DNA of 64,000 nt from Neomoorella stamsii (GCF_002995805.1 NZ_PVXL01000040.1:62001-126000), one strand, 5' to 3'. Counted from the stretch's first letter, positions 1 through 9,238 are shown. Translations and numbers: made by a program. The notes: generated by a model from the sequence alone, not told the origin.

Positions 1-893
1 TCAGCCAAGCTGATAAACCCATTCTCTTTCATATAACTCCTTATGCCTTCGATGATCTCAAGCATAACCATAGGATTGGTAAAATTCGCGGTCCCTACCT
101 GAACAGCTTTGGCTCCCGCCAGGATAAATTCCAAGGCATCCGTCGCATTAGCAATCCCGCCAACGCCTATAACCGGGATACTTACTGCTCCCGCTACTTC
201 CCACACCATTCTCAGGGCTACAGGTTTTATCGCCGGCCCGGACAGCCCACCAAAAATGTTTCCCAGTACAGGCCGCCGCCGCAGGACATCAATGGCCATA
301 CCGGTGAGCGTATTAGCAACAGTAAGGATGTCGGCACCTGCATCTTGAGCCTGCCGGCCCATTAACTTAATGTCAGCAACATTGGGAGACAGTTTAACGA
401 TTAATGGACGCGACGTTGCCTTCCGGATCTGTTTTACTGCCAGGTAAAGCAGCTCGGGGTCAGTGCCAAAAGGCATACCATCGCCCAGATTGGGGCAGGA
501 AAAATTCAACTCATAAGCACCGATCCCGTTTTCTTCTTCCAGGCTACTGATAACCCGGGCAAAATCTGCCGGTGTTTCCCCGGCCACGCTGACAATCAGT
601 ACCGTATTGTATTGCTTTAACGCGGGTAAAGTATTGCGCCGGAATGCTTTTACCCCTTCAGAGGGTATGCCCACGGCGTTTAATAAACCGCAGGGTGTTT
701 CATGTATCCGGGGCGGCGCATTGCCACTCCGGGGAACAGCGGATACGCTTTTTGTTACTATAGCCCCCAGCAATGAAGGATCAAAGGCATTGGCATCACC
801 GCCGTAGTCGTAGGTGCCCGAAGCCGGCATGACAGGGTTTTTTAGTTTTAAACCCGGCACCAGTTCACTGGAAAGATCTAGCTGCTTCACCAT
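1..893 (-). CDS. Dihydroorotate dehydrogenase-like catalytic subunit, diverged PyrD paralog (3' end outside window)
   Basis: FMN-dependent TIM-barrel enzyme of the PyrD family. The translation from the ATG at 893 opens MVKQLDLSSELVPG and keeps [10 protein letters not shown], the catalytic-Cys segment NFSCPN, VKLSPNV, the FMN-phosphate region [10 protein letters not shown] and GVGGI. No stop is reached, so the last residues lie left of the window. It overlaps the upstream PyrK-like gene by 7 bases and has a GAGGTGAT ribosome site 1 base before the ATG. It differs from the second pyrD (3179-4114): the QNPG motif after the substrate loop is replaced by PSEG, and SGTFGFG by SGTYDYG. Class 1B enzymes pair with PyrK to pass electrons to NAD. 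With its own GntR regulator, this copy may act on another dihydropyrimidine or run in the catabolic direction; that is inference. Confidence 0.85.
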   Translation of the reverse strand, partial: MVKQLDLSSELVPGLKLKNPVMPASGTYDYGGDANAFDPSLLGAIVTKSVSAVPRSGNAPPRIHETPCGLLNAVGIPSEGVKAFRRNTLPALKQYNTVLIVSVAGETPADFARVISSLEEENGIGAYELNFSCPNLGDGMPFGTDPELLYLAVKQIRKATSRPLIVKLSPNVADIKLMGRQAQDAGADILTVANTLTGMAIDVLRRRPVLGNIFGGLSGPAIKPVALRMVWEVAGAVSIPVIGVGGIANATDALEFILAGAKAVQVGTANFTNPMVMLEIIEGIRSYMKENGFISLA

Positions 894-1678
894 ATCACCT
901 CGTTGACAAGGAAAACCGGGCCATCCTTGCACACTCTTTTATAGGTATAGCCTTCAGGTGTACTGGCATCTTTGACTTTGCAAACACAACCTTTACAGGA
1001 GCCAATGCCACAGGCCATAACCTCTTCCAGGAGAACATAGGCAGTAAAATTATACCTTGATTCCATTGGCAAAAGCCCCTTCGCCAGGCGCTTTGAACCA
1101 CACGTAAAAACAGTTTTTATTTTCAACCCTTCTCTGGCAATCAGTTCTTCCAGAAGAACAGTTAAAAGGCGTCCCTCATTTTCTTCCCCGTCATCTGTCG
1201 ATAAAATAACCTTGCTTGAATAGCAGTTAAATTCTCCCAGACCCAGAAGCAGTTCTCTATTTCCGGCCGAAAGAAAAGTATATACTTCCAGCCCCCTGTT
1301 AGAAGCAGTTTCTGCTATTGCCATTAAAGGGGCTGCTCCTATACCTCGCCCCAGAAGGGCTATATTTCCAGACTCCGGTAAGACAGCACCGTTACCGAGG
1401 GGACCGATAAGATTTACCTCTTCACCCGGTAATCGCCGGGATATTTCTAGAGTTGCTTTTCCTCTTATTTTGTAGAGAATATGCAGTTGCCCCTTTTCCG
1501 GGACAATACGGTATAAACTAAAGGGCCGGGGCACCACTATATCCCGGCGTTCCCACGCCTGTAACATTATAAATTGGCCCGGCCTTGCTTTTCGGGCAAT
1601 TTCAGCCTGTTCAATAATAAGAATATTATATTCAGGTGCCACTTTTCTTTGCTCTATGATTTTGCCCTTAACATACAT
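887..1678 (-). CDS. PyrK-like electron transfer subunit, paralog 1
   Basis: FAD and [2Fe-2S] protein of the PyrK/ferredoxin reductase family, 263 residues. An N-terminal FAD-binding barrel carries RPFSLYRI (about residues 51-58). A nucleotide-binding domain follows with LLGRGIGAAPL. The C-terminal iron-sulfur cluster has Cys in ACGIGSCKGCVC and a fourth in RVCKDGP. It would shuttle electrons between the FMN of the adjoining PyrD-like protein and NAD. Its stop overlaps the start of that gene, so the two are translationally coupled. A second, less similar PyrK sits at 4099-4917. Upstream is the GntR regulator, 48 bases away, so the three form one operon. Confidence 0.85.
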   Translation of the reverse strand: MYVKGKIIEQRKVAPEYNILIIEQAEIARKARPGQFIMLQAWERRDIVVPRPFSLYRIVPEKGQLHILYKIRGKATLEISRRLPGEEVNLIGPLGNGAVLPESGNIALLGRGIGAAPLMAIAETASNRGLEVYTFLSAGNRELLLGLGEFNCYSSKVILSTDDGEENEGRLLTVLLEELIAREGLKIKTVFTCGSKRLAKGLLPMESRYNFTAYVLLEEVMACGIGSCKGCVCKVKDASTPEGYTYKRVCKDGPVFLVNEVIW

Positions 1679-1726
1679 TGGTAAATCTACCTCAAATCAA
1701 AAAATCTTGTCTTTGATCAATAAACG

Positions 1727-2407
1727 CTAGGCTTCATCGTCATTGATTCCCGCTAAATAAACCTGTCTGCTATGCTCTACATGTTTTCGCATTAGAGTTT
1801 CGGCCTTCTCTTTATCACGATCCTTGATAGCATTTAAGATAGCACTATGTTCTTGCATTAGCCTGTCCCTTTTTTTATGCCAGGTAATACTCTCTGTCCG
1901 CACTATATAATCCTGGTACCGTTTCAAAAGACCAAGAAGGTGTTTATTCTTGGTACTGGCAAAGAGAGTTTCATTAAACTCCCTGTGTGCCTTTTGATAT
2001 TTGGCCAGGTTATTATTATCAATAGCGGCCTGCATTTCATCCAACATCATTTCCATTTTTTCAAGCTCATTAGAAGAAATGTTTTCAGCCGCCAGGCGTG
2101 CGGCCATGCCCTCAAGGGCTACCATTATTGAATAAATTTCAAGCATATCTTTGGCGCCTAAATAGATAACTACAATTCCCTTCCCGAGCTCATAAGAAAC
2201 CAGTCCTTCTTGCTCCAGCTTGCGCAGCGCTTCTCGCACCGGTGTCCTGCTGATTTTCAATTCTTTTGCTATTTCAGCCTCAGTTAACCTATCTCCTTTT
2301 TGATAACAACCGTCTAAAATACATTCTTTCAAATAATGGTAGACAGTATATCTTAAAGGCCGTTTCTGGCTTTCTAGTTGAACCTGAATTTCAGACAAAT
2401 CATTCAC
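1727..2407 (-). CDS. GntR-family regulator, FadR/FCD subfamily
   Basis: DNA-binding repressor or activator of 226 residues. A winged helix-turn-helix lies at about residues 20-85 (LTEAEIAKELKISRTPVREAL, read as two adjoining pieces), followed by an all-helical FCD ligand domain at about residues 90-215 with the HxxFN-type segment HREFNETLF and a late H (EHSRQV) expected to bind a metal. FCD regulators usually sense a small organic acid made or used by the neighbouring enzymes. It heads the operon with the diverged PyrK/PyrD pair. A perfect GGGATCC-T-GGATCCC palindrome 19 bases upstream of the start suggests autoregulation. The ligand is unknown; orotate or dihydroorotate is a guess from context. 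Confidence 0.85.
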   Translation of the reverse strand: MNDLSEIQVQLESQKRPLRYTVYHYLKECILDGCYQKGDRLTEAEIAKELKISRTPVREALRKLEQEGLVSYELGKGIVVIYLGAKDMLEIYSIMVALEGMAARLAAENISSNELEKMEMMLDEMQAAIDNNNLAKYQKAHREFNETLFASTKNKHLLGLLKRYQDYIVRTESITWHKKRDRLMQEHSAILNAIKDRDKEKAETLMRKHVEHSRQVYLAGINDDEA

Positions 2408-2425
2408 ATCCTTAAGGCCCTAGTC

Positions 2426-2454
2426 GGGATCCTGGATCCCTTTTCATTATTCTA
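2426..2454 (-). promoter_or_regulatory. Promoter -10 and palindromic operator of the GntR operon
   Basis: Reading the minus strand, a -10-like TAGAAT (2449-2454) is followed 8 bases later by GGGATCC T GGATCCC (2426-2440), a perfect 7-base inverted repeat at the expected transcription start. The central GGATCC half-site resembles the site known for the FCD regulator VanR. No convincing -35 box was seen. Confidence 0.5.
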
Positions 2455-2493
2455 CAACGTTTGATAAAATCCTGCTGCTCCGTTAAAAAGATA

Positions 2494-2526
2494 AAAACCC
2501 GGTGATTTGTCAGAAAATCACCCGGG
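2494..2526 (-). terminator. Intrinsic terminator after pyrE
   Basis: An 11-base near-perfect stem (ATCACCGGG arm against CCCGGGTGAT) with a short loop is followed on the minus strand by TTTTTATCTTTTT. It separates the pyrKDE operon from the GntR operon. Confidence 0.75.
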
Positions 2527-2562
2527 CTTTAAACCCCCAAATAAACTTGCCTTTCTGTATCC

Positions 2563-3150
2563 TTAAGGCATAACCGTTATTTGCCTGCTGCCGGGTTTGA
2601 CGATGGGCAGCCCCTGCCGGCACAGGGGACAGTTCTCCGGCGTGTAGGTTTCGATATCAAAGGTAATGAGGGATTGAATAGGCAGTCCCAGGTCCACCCG
2701 GCCACCGCTGCGATCAACCAGAGCGCCGACACCTACCGGGATAGCCCCGTGCTGTTTTACTACCTCGATTACTTCCAGGGCAGAACCACCCGTGGTAATC
2801 ACGTCTTCAACCACCAGAACCCGTTCGCCCGGTTCCAGGGTAAAGCTCCGCCGCAGGGTCATGACCCCGTTTTCGCGTTCGGCAAATAGTGCCCTTGTCC
2901 CCAGGTGGCGGGAAATTTCATAAGACATAATGATTGCTCCAATTGCCGGTCCAATGACAGTAGTAATCCCCTGGCCTTTAAACTTTTCAGCCAGCCCACG
3001 GCAAAGGAGGGTATTTTCCTCAGGATACTGCTGCACCCGGGCACACTGGAGATAGTGGGCACTATGCAGTCCGGAAGTCAGCACAAAATGCCCTTCCCAT
3101 AAAACCCCTGTACGGCGAAAGATGGCCATGATTTCTTCGCGACTTAACAT
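2563..3150 (-). CDS. pyrE: Orotate phosphoribosyltransferase
   Basis: Converts orotate and PRPP to orotidine 5'-phosphate in the cytoplasm, the fifth step of UMP synthesis. At 195 residues it is the usual size for the long bacterial form. The PRPP-binding motif VLVVEDVITTGGS lies at about residues 110-122, with the substrate region LTSGLHS near residue 25. The ATG at 3150 has AGGGGTGAG upstream. It follows pyrD by 28 bases. A CPLC-type pair of cysteines sits near the C terminus. No pyrF lies between pyrD and pyrE, unlike many Firmicute pyr operons. Confidence 0.95.
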   Translation of the reverse strand: MLSREEIMAIFRRTGVLWEGHFVLTSGLHSAHYLQCARVQQYPEENTLLCRGLAEKFKGQGITTVIGPAIGAIIMSYEISRHLGTRALFAERENGVMTLRRSFTLEPGERVLVVEDVITTGGSALEVIEVVKQHGAIPVGVGALVDRSGGRVDLGLPIQSLITFDIETYTPENCPLCRQGLPIVKPGSRQITVMP

Positions 3151-3178
3151 AAACTGCTCACCCCTTATAATCCTAGAT

Positions 3179-4114
3179 TTACATTTGGCTTGCTCCGATC
3201 AATTCCTTGATATCTTCCACCCCCTCCTCGAGAAGATAATGTTCTAAGCCGGCAATAATTTCACATAAAGCCCCAGGGTTAACTAAACCGGCCGTCCCCA
3301 CAGCAACAGCAGTAGCACCCGCCAGCAGAAACTCAACGGCGTCATGGGCGGTCATGATTCCCCCCATGCCAATTAAAGGTATTTTTACAACTTGAGCCAC
3401 CTGCCAGACGGCATACAGGGCTATGGGTTTGATGGCCGGGCCGCTTAAGCCACCCACAACATTAGCCAGGGCGGGACGGCGGGTTTTAATATCAATGGCC
3501 ATACCCCGGACGGTATTAATCAGGGAAAGGGCATCGGCGCCGGCATCCTCAACGGCCCTGGCTATTTCCGTTATATCAGTCACATTTGGTGTTAATTTAA
3601 TTATTACCGGTAAATGGGTATGCCTTTTAACTACCGCCGTCACCCTGGCAGCCATATCTGGTACGGTACCAAATACAATCCCGCCCTCCTTAACATTGGG
3701 ACAGGAGATATTGACTTCCAGAGCGGCAACACCATCTGCAGCACTTAAACGTTCCGCCAGCTCCGCATACTCATCAATTGTCCTGCCGGCAATATTGACA
3801 ATCAGGGGCGGGGAAAACCGGCGTAGATAGGGAAGTTTATCGCGGATAAAAACCTCCAATCCCGGGTTTTGCAGGCCTACGGAATTGAGTAGCCCGCAAT
3901 AGGTCTCCATTAAACGAGGTGGAGGATTACCAATAAGCGGTTGCAGGGTTATTGTCTTAACAACAATCGCTCCCAGGCTATTTAAGTCGATAAAAGGGGC
4001 ATATTCCTCGCCAAAACCAAAGGTACCGGAGGCCGGCATTACTGGATTCTGTAAAGTTAAACCGGCCAGCTGAACTGCCAGGTTGACTCTAGGCACCTTC
4101 ACAGTTTGTTCCAT
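3179..4114 (-). CDS. pyrD: Dihydroorotate dehydrogenase B (NAD+), catalytic subunit
   Basis: FMN enzyme that oxidises dihydroorotate to orotate, using the PyrK partner to reduce NAD+. Canonical class 1B features are present: [26 protein letters not shown], the catalytic cysteine in [32 protein letters not shown] and [14 protein letters not shown]. The frame is open to 4171, but the ATG at 4114 (start [12 protein letters not shown]) fits the family length and has GGGGAG/AGG upstream. It overlaps the end of pyrK by 16 bases. The next gene is pyrE. Confidence 0.95.
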   Translation of the reverse strand: MEQTVKVPRVNLAVQLAGLTLQNPVMPASGTFGFGEEYAPFIDLNSLGAIVVKTITLQPLIGNPPPRLMETYCGLLNSVGLQNPGLEVFIRDKLPYLRRFSPPLIVNIAGRTIDEYAELAERLSAADGVAALEVNISCPNVKEGGIVFGTVPDMAARVTAVVKRHTHLPVIIKLTPNVTDITEIARAVEDAGADALSLINTVRGMAIDIKTRRPALANVVGGLSGPAIKPIALYAVWQVAQVVKIPLIGMGGIMTAHDAVEFLLAGATAVAVGTAGLVNPGALCEIIAGLEHYLLEEGVEDIKELIGASQM

Positions 4115-4917
4115 TTTACCTGGTCTCCCCAATACACGTTGGCTGCATCGAAAACAGGTCCACCCGTGCATACGTTTTCGTAATATATTTTGCCCCGGGC
4201 ATCAAGAAGGGCTGTCACACAACCGCGACAAGCCCCCAGACCGCAAGCCATTCTTTCTTCTAAAGAAACTTCTGCCGCAATAGAAAATCTAGTCACCAGG
4301 CGGGCGAATTCCGCCAATTCGGCTCTTGGGCCACAGGCATAACTCCTGTCATAAGACCTTTCCTTGAGATAATGCTCCCATAGTTTGGTAACCGGCCCTT
4401 GAAAACCTGCACTACCATCATCCGTAGCCACGAACAGGTTAATCTTCATAGCCTTTAAAGTTTCTAACTGGTATAATCGTTCCCTGTCCTGGGCGCCATA
4501 AAAAAAGTCAATTTCATTCCCCGCCTCCAGCGCACGCCGGGCAAGAAAAAGCAAGGGAACAATACCTAGCCCCCCTGCTACTAAAGCAACCCTTTTATTG
4601 GCCGGTAAAGTAAAACCGCGGCCAATAGGGCCTAAAATATTAATTTTATTTCCTGCCCCCTGACTGGCCAGCCAGGCCGTCCCGCGACCCTTTATCTGGT
4701 ATAGCAAAACTAATTCCCCCCTGTCGCCGACGTCATGGATGCTTAAAGGACGCCTCAACAGGGGATCCAGGGTCTCTGAACAACGAATATGGACAAATTG
4801 CCCCGGTTGCGCTGCTGCAGCAATTGCCGGGGCCTGCAGTTTTAAGAGAAAAACCTCCCGCCCCATCTGGTGCGAAGCCAGGATTTCCGCTTCCAGGTTC
4901 TGAATCAACAGGGTCAC
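4099..4917 (-). CDS. pyrK: Dihydroorotate dehydrogenase B, electron transfer subunit
   Basis: FAD/[2Fe-2S] subunit of the PyrD-PyrK complex, 272 residues. The FAD site RRPLSIHDV lies near residue 54, the NAD-binding glycine motif [10 protein letters not shown] near residue 115, and the iron-sulfur ligands are in [10 protein letters not shown] and NVCTGGP. It appears to start at a GTG at 4917, with AAAGG directly before it; an in-frame TAA just upstream rules out a longer protein. It is the first gene of pyrK-pyrD-pyrE. A TTGACA lies in the 170-base region upstream but without a matching -10 box. Confidence 0.93.
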   Translation of the reverse strand: MTLLIQNLEAEILASHQMGREVFLLKLQAPAIAAAAQPGQFVHIRCSETLDPLLRRPLSIHDVGDRGELVLLYQIKGRGTAWLASQGAGNKINILGPIGRGFTLPANKRVALVAGGLGIVPLLFLARRALEAGNEIDFFYGAQDRERLYQLETLKAMKINLFVATDDGSAGFQGPVTKLWEHYLKERSYDRSYACGPRAELAEFARLVTRFSIAAEVSLEERMACGLGACRGCVTALLDARGKIYYENVCTGGPVFDAANVYWGDQVKWNKL

Positions 4918-5090
4918 CCTTTACGCAAAAATCTCTAATATATTCGCCATGGATTTCGATTTTCCTGCATGAAAAAATTCTGTTTAAAAAATCGTAAGCG
5001 CTTCGTTAAAGCCGTCCAGGTATTAGATAAGCTCTTCCTCAATTTATTATTTGATAATTTGTCAATCGCTACCCTGCATGATGCCCAAAA

Positions 5091-5122
5091 GAAAAAGCCC
5101 CGTCACAACTAGCCGAGGCTTA
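5091..5122 (-). terminator. Terminator of the molybdenum-cofactor operon
   Basis: Minus strand AAGCCTCG, an 11-base loop and CGGGGCTT (8 pairs, one G-U) are followed by TTTTTC. It lies just past the mog gene and ends the long operon that starts at the Moco riboswitch. Confidence 0.75.
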
Positions 5123-5145
5123 AAAACTAATACCGGGGATATCTC

Positions 5146-5679
5146 TTACGCCTGGCCGCACTCGCCGGCCTCGCCCTTTAAGATGGCCAGGCCGTGGGGC
5201 AGGGCCGGTAGTATGGCCGCCAGGTTTTCCCGCACCCCTTTGGGACTGCCGGGCAGGTTGACAATCAGGGTTTTCCCCCGGATGCCGGCTATAGCCCGGG
5301 AGAGCATGGCCTGGGAGGTTAACTTCAGGCTTGCCGACCGCATGGCCTCCGGCAACCCCGGTACTTCCTTTTCTATCACATCCCGGGTGGCTTCGGGGGT
5401 AACATCCCGAGGGCTGAAGCCAGTGCCCCCGGTGGTGAGAACGAGATCGGCCCCCACCACATCGCAAAACTCGCGCAATTTGGCGGCCAGGAGCCGGCGC
5501 TCGTCGGGAACAACCTCATAGGCCACCACTTCGCCGAAACCCGCCACCATTTCCCGGATGACGGCCGCGCTCTTATCTTCCCGCTCCCCCCGGGAACCCT
5601 TGTCGCTGGCCGTAAGAATAGCTATCCGGAAGGCCGGGACCGGTGCTTCGTTAGCAATCCCCGTGTCTTTCACTAGCAT
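5146..5679 (-). CDS. mog: Molybdopterin adenylyltransferase (MogA/MoaB family)
   Basis: Activates molybdopterin by adenylation so that MoeA can insert the metal. At 177 residues it is typical. It shows AILTASDKGSRGEREDKS at the N terminus, the nucleotide-binding TTGGTGFSPRDVTPEA, and NLPGSPKGVRE. It is the last gene of the operon moeA-moeA-moaA-moaC-MOSC-mog, 60 bases after the MOSC gene, and is followed by a terminator. MogA and MoaB cannot be told apart here from sequence alone. Confidence 0.92.
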   Translation of the reverse strand: MLVKDTGIANEAPVPAFRIAILTASDKGSRGEREDKSAAVIREMVAGFGEVVAYEVVPDERRLLAAKLREFCDVVGADLVLTTGGTGFSPRDVTPEATRDVIEKEVPGLPEAMRSASLKLTSQAMLSRAIAGIRGKTLIVNLPGSPKGVRENLAAILPALPHGLAILKGEAGECGQA

Positions 5680-5739
5680 TATCCCCCCACCGTCCAGGCA
5701 ATACTCTCCTGGAAGGTATTATTCCAAAGTGTCTGGGTC

Positions 5740-6186
5740 TCACTCCGCTCCCGGATTAATCACTTCGATCCGGTCGCCCACCTGGACCGGCCCGCTCTCC
5801 AGGATGGCCACAAAGATGCCCTCGCGGGGCATGACGCAGTCGCCGGCCTGCCGGTAAATGGCGCAGCGGCTGTGGCACTGCTTACCGATCTGGGTCACCT
5901 CGGCCAGGACCCGGTCGCCGATTCTTAATTTCGTACCGACCGGCAGGGATACCAGGTCAATACCCTCCGTCGTCAGGTTTTCGGCGAAGTCGCCGGGACC
6001 AACTTTCAATCCTTTCGCCTTCATTTTGGTAATACTTTCCATGGCCAGCAGGCTTACCTGGCGGTGCCAGGGGCCGGCATGGGCATCACCCTCCAGGCCG
6101 TGGTTGGCAATAAGCATCCCCCGGCCGATATTCTTTTTACGCTCACCCTTGGCGGCCGAGGTGCAGACGGCTACGATGCGTCCCAT
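5740..6186 (-). CDS. MOSC domain protein
   Basis: Small stand-alone MOSC protein of 148 residues. The family is named for the C-terminal domain of molybdenum-cofactor sulfurase. It has [28 protein letters not shown] and the conserved cysteine in [11 protein letters not shown]. Stand-alone MOSC proteins within moa operons are thought to carry or modify Moco or a sulfur group; the exact role is not known. Its start overlaps the end of moaC by 16 bases. Confidence 0.88.
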   Translation of the reverse strand: MGRIVAVCTSAAKGERKKNIGRGMLIANHGLEGDAHAGPWHRQVSLLAMESITKMKAKGLKVGPGDFAENLTTEGIDLVSLPVGTKLRIGDRVLAEVTQIGKQCHSRCAIYRQAGDCVMPREGIFVAILESGPVQVGDRIEVINPGAE

Positions 6187-6674
6187 GGCTCCTCACCTTC
6201 CCGCAAGAAGTGGCCGCTGCGGCCACCCGATTTTTCGACTAACCTGATGTTATCGATAACCATGCCCCGCTCCACAGCTTTGCACATGTCGTAAATGGTC
6301 AGGGCGGCCACGCTTACCGCCGTCAGGGCTTCCATTTCCACACCGGTCTGCCCGGTGGTCTTCACCCGGGCTTCGATTTCCAGGGCTCCCGTTTCCCGGT
6401 CAGGACGGAAATCGAGGCTTACCGCGCTAATTGTTAAGGGGTGGCAGAGGGGGATTAACGACCCCGTTTGCTTGGCGGCCATAATCCCGGCCACCCGGGC
6501 TACGGCCAGGACGTCACCCTTGGGCATCTGCCCCTCCAGGATGAGGTCCAGGGTGTTTCTGCTCATCAGTACCCGTCCCCGGGCTACGGCCACCCGTTCG
6601 GTAACGGCCTTGGCGCCCACATCTACCATTCGTGCAGCACCTTTGGCATCAAGGTGGGTCAGGGGATTACTCAT
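6171..6674 (-). CDS. moaC: Cyclic pyranopterin monophosphate synthase
   Basis: Works after MoaA, turning 3',8-cyclo-7,8-dihydro-GTP into cyclic pyranopterin monophosphate. Diagnostic segments are [26 protein letters not shown], the VEMEALTAV motif and the catalytic lysine in [10 protein letters not shown]. The ATG at 6674 is chosen over upstream ATGs because GGAGG lies 7 bases before it. Confidence 0.95.
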   Translation of the reverse strand: MSNPLTHLDAKGAARMVDVGAKAVTERVAVARGRVLMSRNTLDLILEGQMPKGDVLAVARVAGIMAAKQTGSLIPLCHPLTISAVSLDFRPDRETGALEIEARVKTTGQTGVEMEALTAVSVAALTIYDMCKAVERGMVIDNIRLVEKSGGRSGHFLREGEEPWDAS

Positions 6675-6833
6675 ACCCATGCCTCCATAATACACTGCTC
6701 GTTTACTTTATGCCTTTACAGATACTAACTTTTTTGAAGGAACGACCTGGTTCCCCCCACGGACATTAACCCCACCGGAGCTTAACCTGAACCAACTCCT
6801 ACTTCCCATCTCCCACCTCTCACTTCTTAAACT

Positions 6834-7805
6834 TCAGCCGCCGATCTGGGACATGACCCGCGGCTGGCGCCAGCCGGTTTCCATATGATGTTTGGCCGGT
6901 TTCAGGCTGACGGCACGGGCAAAAATGGCCGCCAGTTCCGCCTCGGTGGCCCCGGCGCGTAAAGGCCCTTTGATGTCTATTTCCTCGTCCCAGTAAAGGC
7001 AGGGCCTGAGTTTCCCGTCGGACGTCAGGCGCAGGCGGTTGCAGCGTTGACAAAAGTGGCTAGACATGGCGCTGATAAAGCCGATACTACCTTTGCCGTC
7101 GGCCACCTTAAAGTTAACGGCCGGGCCGTTGGTTACCAGGTCTGCTAAAGGTTCCAGGGGATAGACCTGGCTGATCTGGTTTTTAATCTCATCCACGGGT
7201 ACGTAATCGCTACCGGAAGCAGCAGCGGCACCAATGGGCATTAGTTCAATAAAACGGATGTGCAGGAGCTCTTCCTGCGCCAGCCGGGCAAAATCCAGGA
7301 TCTCGTCGTCGTTAAAGCCGCGGGTAACGACAACATTGAGCTTTACCGGTGTAAGGCCCACGGCCAGGGCGGCATGGATGCCCTGCCATACGCTGCTGAT
7401 ATTGCCGCGGCGGGTGATATAGCGGTAGCGGTCTTTCTTCAGGGTGTCCAGGCTGATATTCACCCGGCTCAAGCCCGCTTCTTTAAGGGCCCTGGCCAGT
7501 CCACTCAAAAAGATGCCATTGGTGGTCAGGGAAACCTCTTTGATGGCCGGAAGTTTAGCCAGCTCCCGCACCAGGGTTACCACGTTTTTGCGCACCAGGG
7601 GCTCGCCCCCGGTAAGGCGGATGCGGTTTATCCCTGTCCTACCGGCCACCCGCGCCAGGGTGACGATCTCCTCCAGGCGCAAGATGTCCTGGTGACTCTT
7701 TAAGGGTACCCCGGTTGCCGGCATGCAGTAGCGGCAGCGCAGGTTGCAGCGGTCGGTTATGGCAATACGCAGGTAGTTTATCTGGCGGCGAAAGGTATCT
7801 TCCAC
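6834..7805 (-). CDS. moaA: GTP 3',8-cyclase
   Basis: Radical SAM enzyme that starts molybdopterin synthesis from GTP. The N-terminal [4Fe-4S] motif CNLRCRYC gives Cys 20, 24 and 27. The C-terminal cluster ligands are in CQRC and RPC (about 252, 255, 269). The protein ends in Gly-Gly, which the family needs for activity. A longer frame begins at a TTG at 7829, but the GTG at 7805 (MEDTFRRQINYLRI) matches the usual N terminus and has GAGGGAG upstream. There is a 160-base gap to moaC with no clear signal. Confidence 0.95.
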   Translation of the reverse strand: MEDTFRRQINYLRIAITDRCNLRCRYCMPATGVPLKSHQDILRLEEIVTLARVAGRTGINRIRLTGGEPLVRKNVVTLVRELAKLPAIKEVSLTTNGIFLSGLARALKEAGLSRVNISLDTLKKDRYRYITRRGNISSVWQGIHAALAVGLTPVKLNVVVTRGFNDDEILDFARLAQEELLHIRFIELMPIGAAAASGSDYVPVDEIKNQISQVYPLEPLADLVTNGPAVNFKVADGKGSIGFISAMSSHFCQRCNRLRLTSDGKLRPCLYWDEEIDIKGPLRAGATEAELAAIFARAVSLKPAKHHMETGWRQPRVMSQIGG

Positions 7806-7868
7806 CGGTCTCCCTCTTTTCTCCGGCAACGGCTTCTTCGTTATGCCGCTTTTTTATTTTAATTATAG

Positions 7869-9125
7869 CTACCCTTGATGGTCCTGGCTCCGGTGTGGAG
7901 TTCCTTCCAGAAGGGCTTCCCGCGGGCGCAGAAGATATACCGTCACTTCCTGGCCGGCGGCAAAGCCCTCGGCCAGGCGGGGTACTACCACAATACCGTC
8001 GGCCCGGGCCAGGGCCATGATGGTGCCGGCACCGCGGGAGGTCGGGATGGCCACCAGCCTGTCCCCTTCTCTTTCCAGGCGAACGCGGACAAACTCCTCC
8101 CGGCCGAGGGGGGAGTAAATTTTACGGGCTAGGACGGCCTGTACCCGTTCCCGCCGGGGCGGTTCCAGTCCCTGGCGGTAATAGATAACGGGTCTGGCAA
8201 AGAGTTCCGCGCACAGGGCGGCAGAGACCGGGTAGCCGGGTACGCCAATCACCGGCTTACCCTCGACTATGCCCAGGATTACCGGCTTGCCGGGCCGGGT
8301 GGCGACCCCATGGGTTAAAACCTGTCCCAGCTCAGCCACCAGGCGGGCGGTATAGTCCTCCCGCCCGGCCGAGGAACCGGCATTGATGAGGACCAGGTCG
8401 CTTCCCGCCAAGGCCTGCAACAGGCGTTCCTTTAAGAGCTGGTAATCATCAGGGGTAATGGGGTAAACCTGGGGCTCGCCCCCCCACCGGGTGACCAGGC
8501 CGGCCAGCATGGTACCGTTGGATTCCAGGATCTCGCCGGGGGCCGGATTGGGGTTGGGCGGCACCAGCTCAGTCCCCGTGGGCAGGATGGCTACCCGCGG
8601 CCGCGGCCGGACGGCCACCCGCGTGACCCCAGCCGCGAGCATCCCTCCCAGGTCGTAGGGGGTGAGGATATGGTTGACCGGCACCAGCAGCTCGCCGGCC
8701 GTGATGTCCTCACCCACCGGCCGGATATTCTGCCCTGGCACGGCCGGGCGCCGGATAACAGCCGTTGCCTTATCTTTAAAGGCTACCTCTTCAATCATAA
8801 TAACGGCATCAAAGCCCTCGGGTAAGGGATCGCCCGTGTCGACAACCACTGCCTCGCGGTCCAGGGCCAGTTCCAGGGGTTCCCCCTCGCTGGCACCAAA
8901 GGTCTTTTCCGCCCGCACGGCTATCCCGTCCATGGCCGCCGCCGGGTAGTGGGGTGAGGAGATAGCGGCATAGACCGGTGCTGCCGTCACCCGGCCCAGG
9001 GCCTTGGTAACGTCTATTTCTTCAGCCGGCAGCCCGGCTAGGTAATTATTGGTTCTTAAAGTTCCCAGAAATTCCTCCAGGGCCTCCTGCCAGGGCCGGC
9101 TGGTGACAAAGACCTTGCGTGCCAA
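7869..9125 (-). CDS. moeA: Molybdopterin molybdenumtransferase-like protein, MoeA paralog 1
   Basis: 418-residue MoeA-family protein, which inserts molybdate or tungstate into adenylylated molybdopterin. N-terminal domains include PAAAMDGIAVRA and DTGDPLPEGFDAV; the central domain has RVAILPTGTEL. The usual TGGSS active-site loop reads NAGSSAGRED here, a form seen in MoeA proteins that carry a C-terminal periplasmic-binding-like domain. That domain is absent: the protein ends in a normal MoeA domain IV. It starts at a TTG with GGAAGGGTT upstream. The two adjacent paralogs may serve different metals (Mo and W); that is inference. Confidence 0.88.
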   Translation of the reverse strand: MARKVFVTSRPWQEALEEFLGTLRTNNYLAGLPAEEIDVTKALGRVTAAPVYAAISSPHYPAAAMDGIAVRAEKTFGASEGEPLELALDREAVVVDTGDPLPEGFDAVIMIEEVAFKDKATAVIRRPAVPGQNIRPVGEDITAGELLVPVNHILTPYDLGGMLAAGVTRVAVRPRPRVAILPTGTELVPPNPNPAPGEILESNGTMLAGLVTRWGGEPQVYPITPDDYQLLKERLLQALAGSDLVLINAGSSAGREDYTARLVAELGQVLTHGVATRPGKPVILGIVEGKPVIGVPGYPVSAALCAELFARPVIYYRQGLEPPRRERVQAVLARKIYSPLGREEFVRVRLEREGDRLVAIPTSRGAGTIMALARADGIVVVPRLAEGFAAGQEVTVYLLRPREALLEGTPHRSQDHQG

Positions 9126-9175
9126 TAACCAACCCTTCCTTCCCGGGTTTAATATAACTTAATTCAGCTTTCCGG

Positions 9176-9233
9176 ACCCTCTCCGCTTTCTCGCCGCTTT
9201 CTCTCCGTTTTATGAACTATGGTATAATAAAGT
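9176..9233. repeat. Dispersed intergenic repeat, copy A
   Basis: Plus-strand ACCCTCTCCGCTT, then CTCTCCG, TTTATGAAC and GGTATAATAAAGT. The same blocks occur in the same order at 51521-51567. The TATAAT reads as a plus-strand -10 box pointing into the 3' end of the second moeA. Confidence 0.5.
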
Positions 9234-9238
9234 AACAC

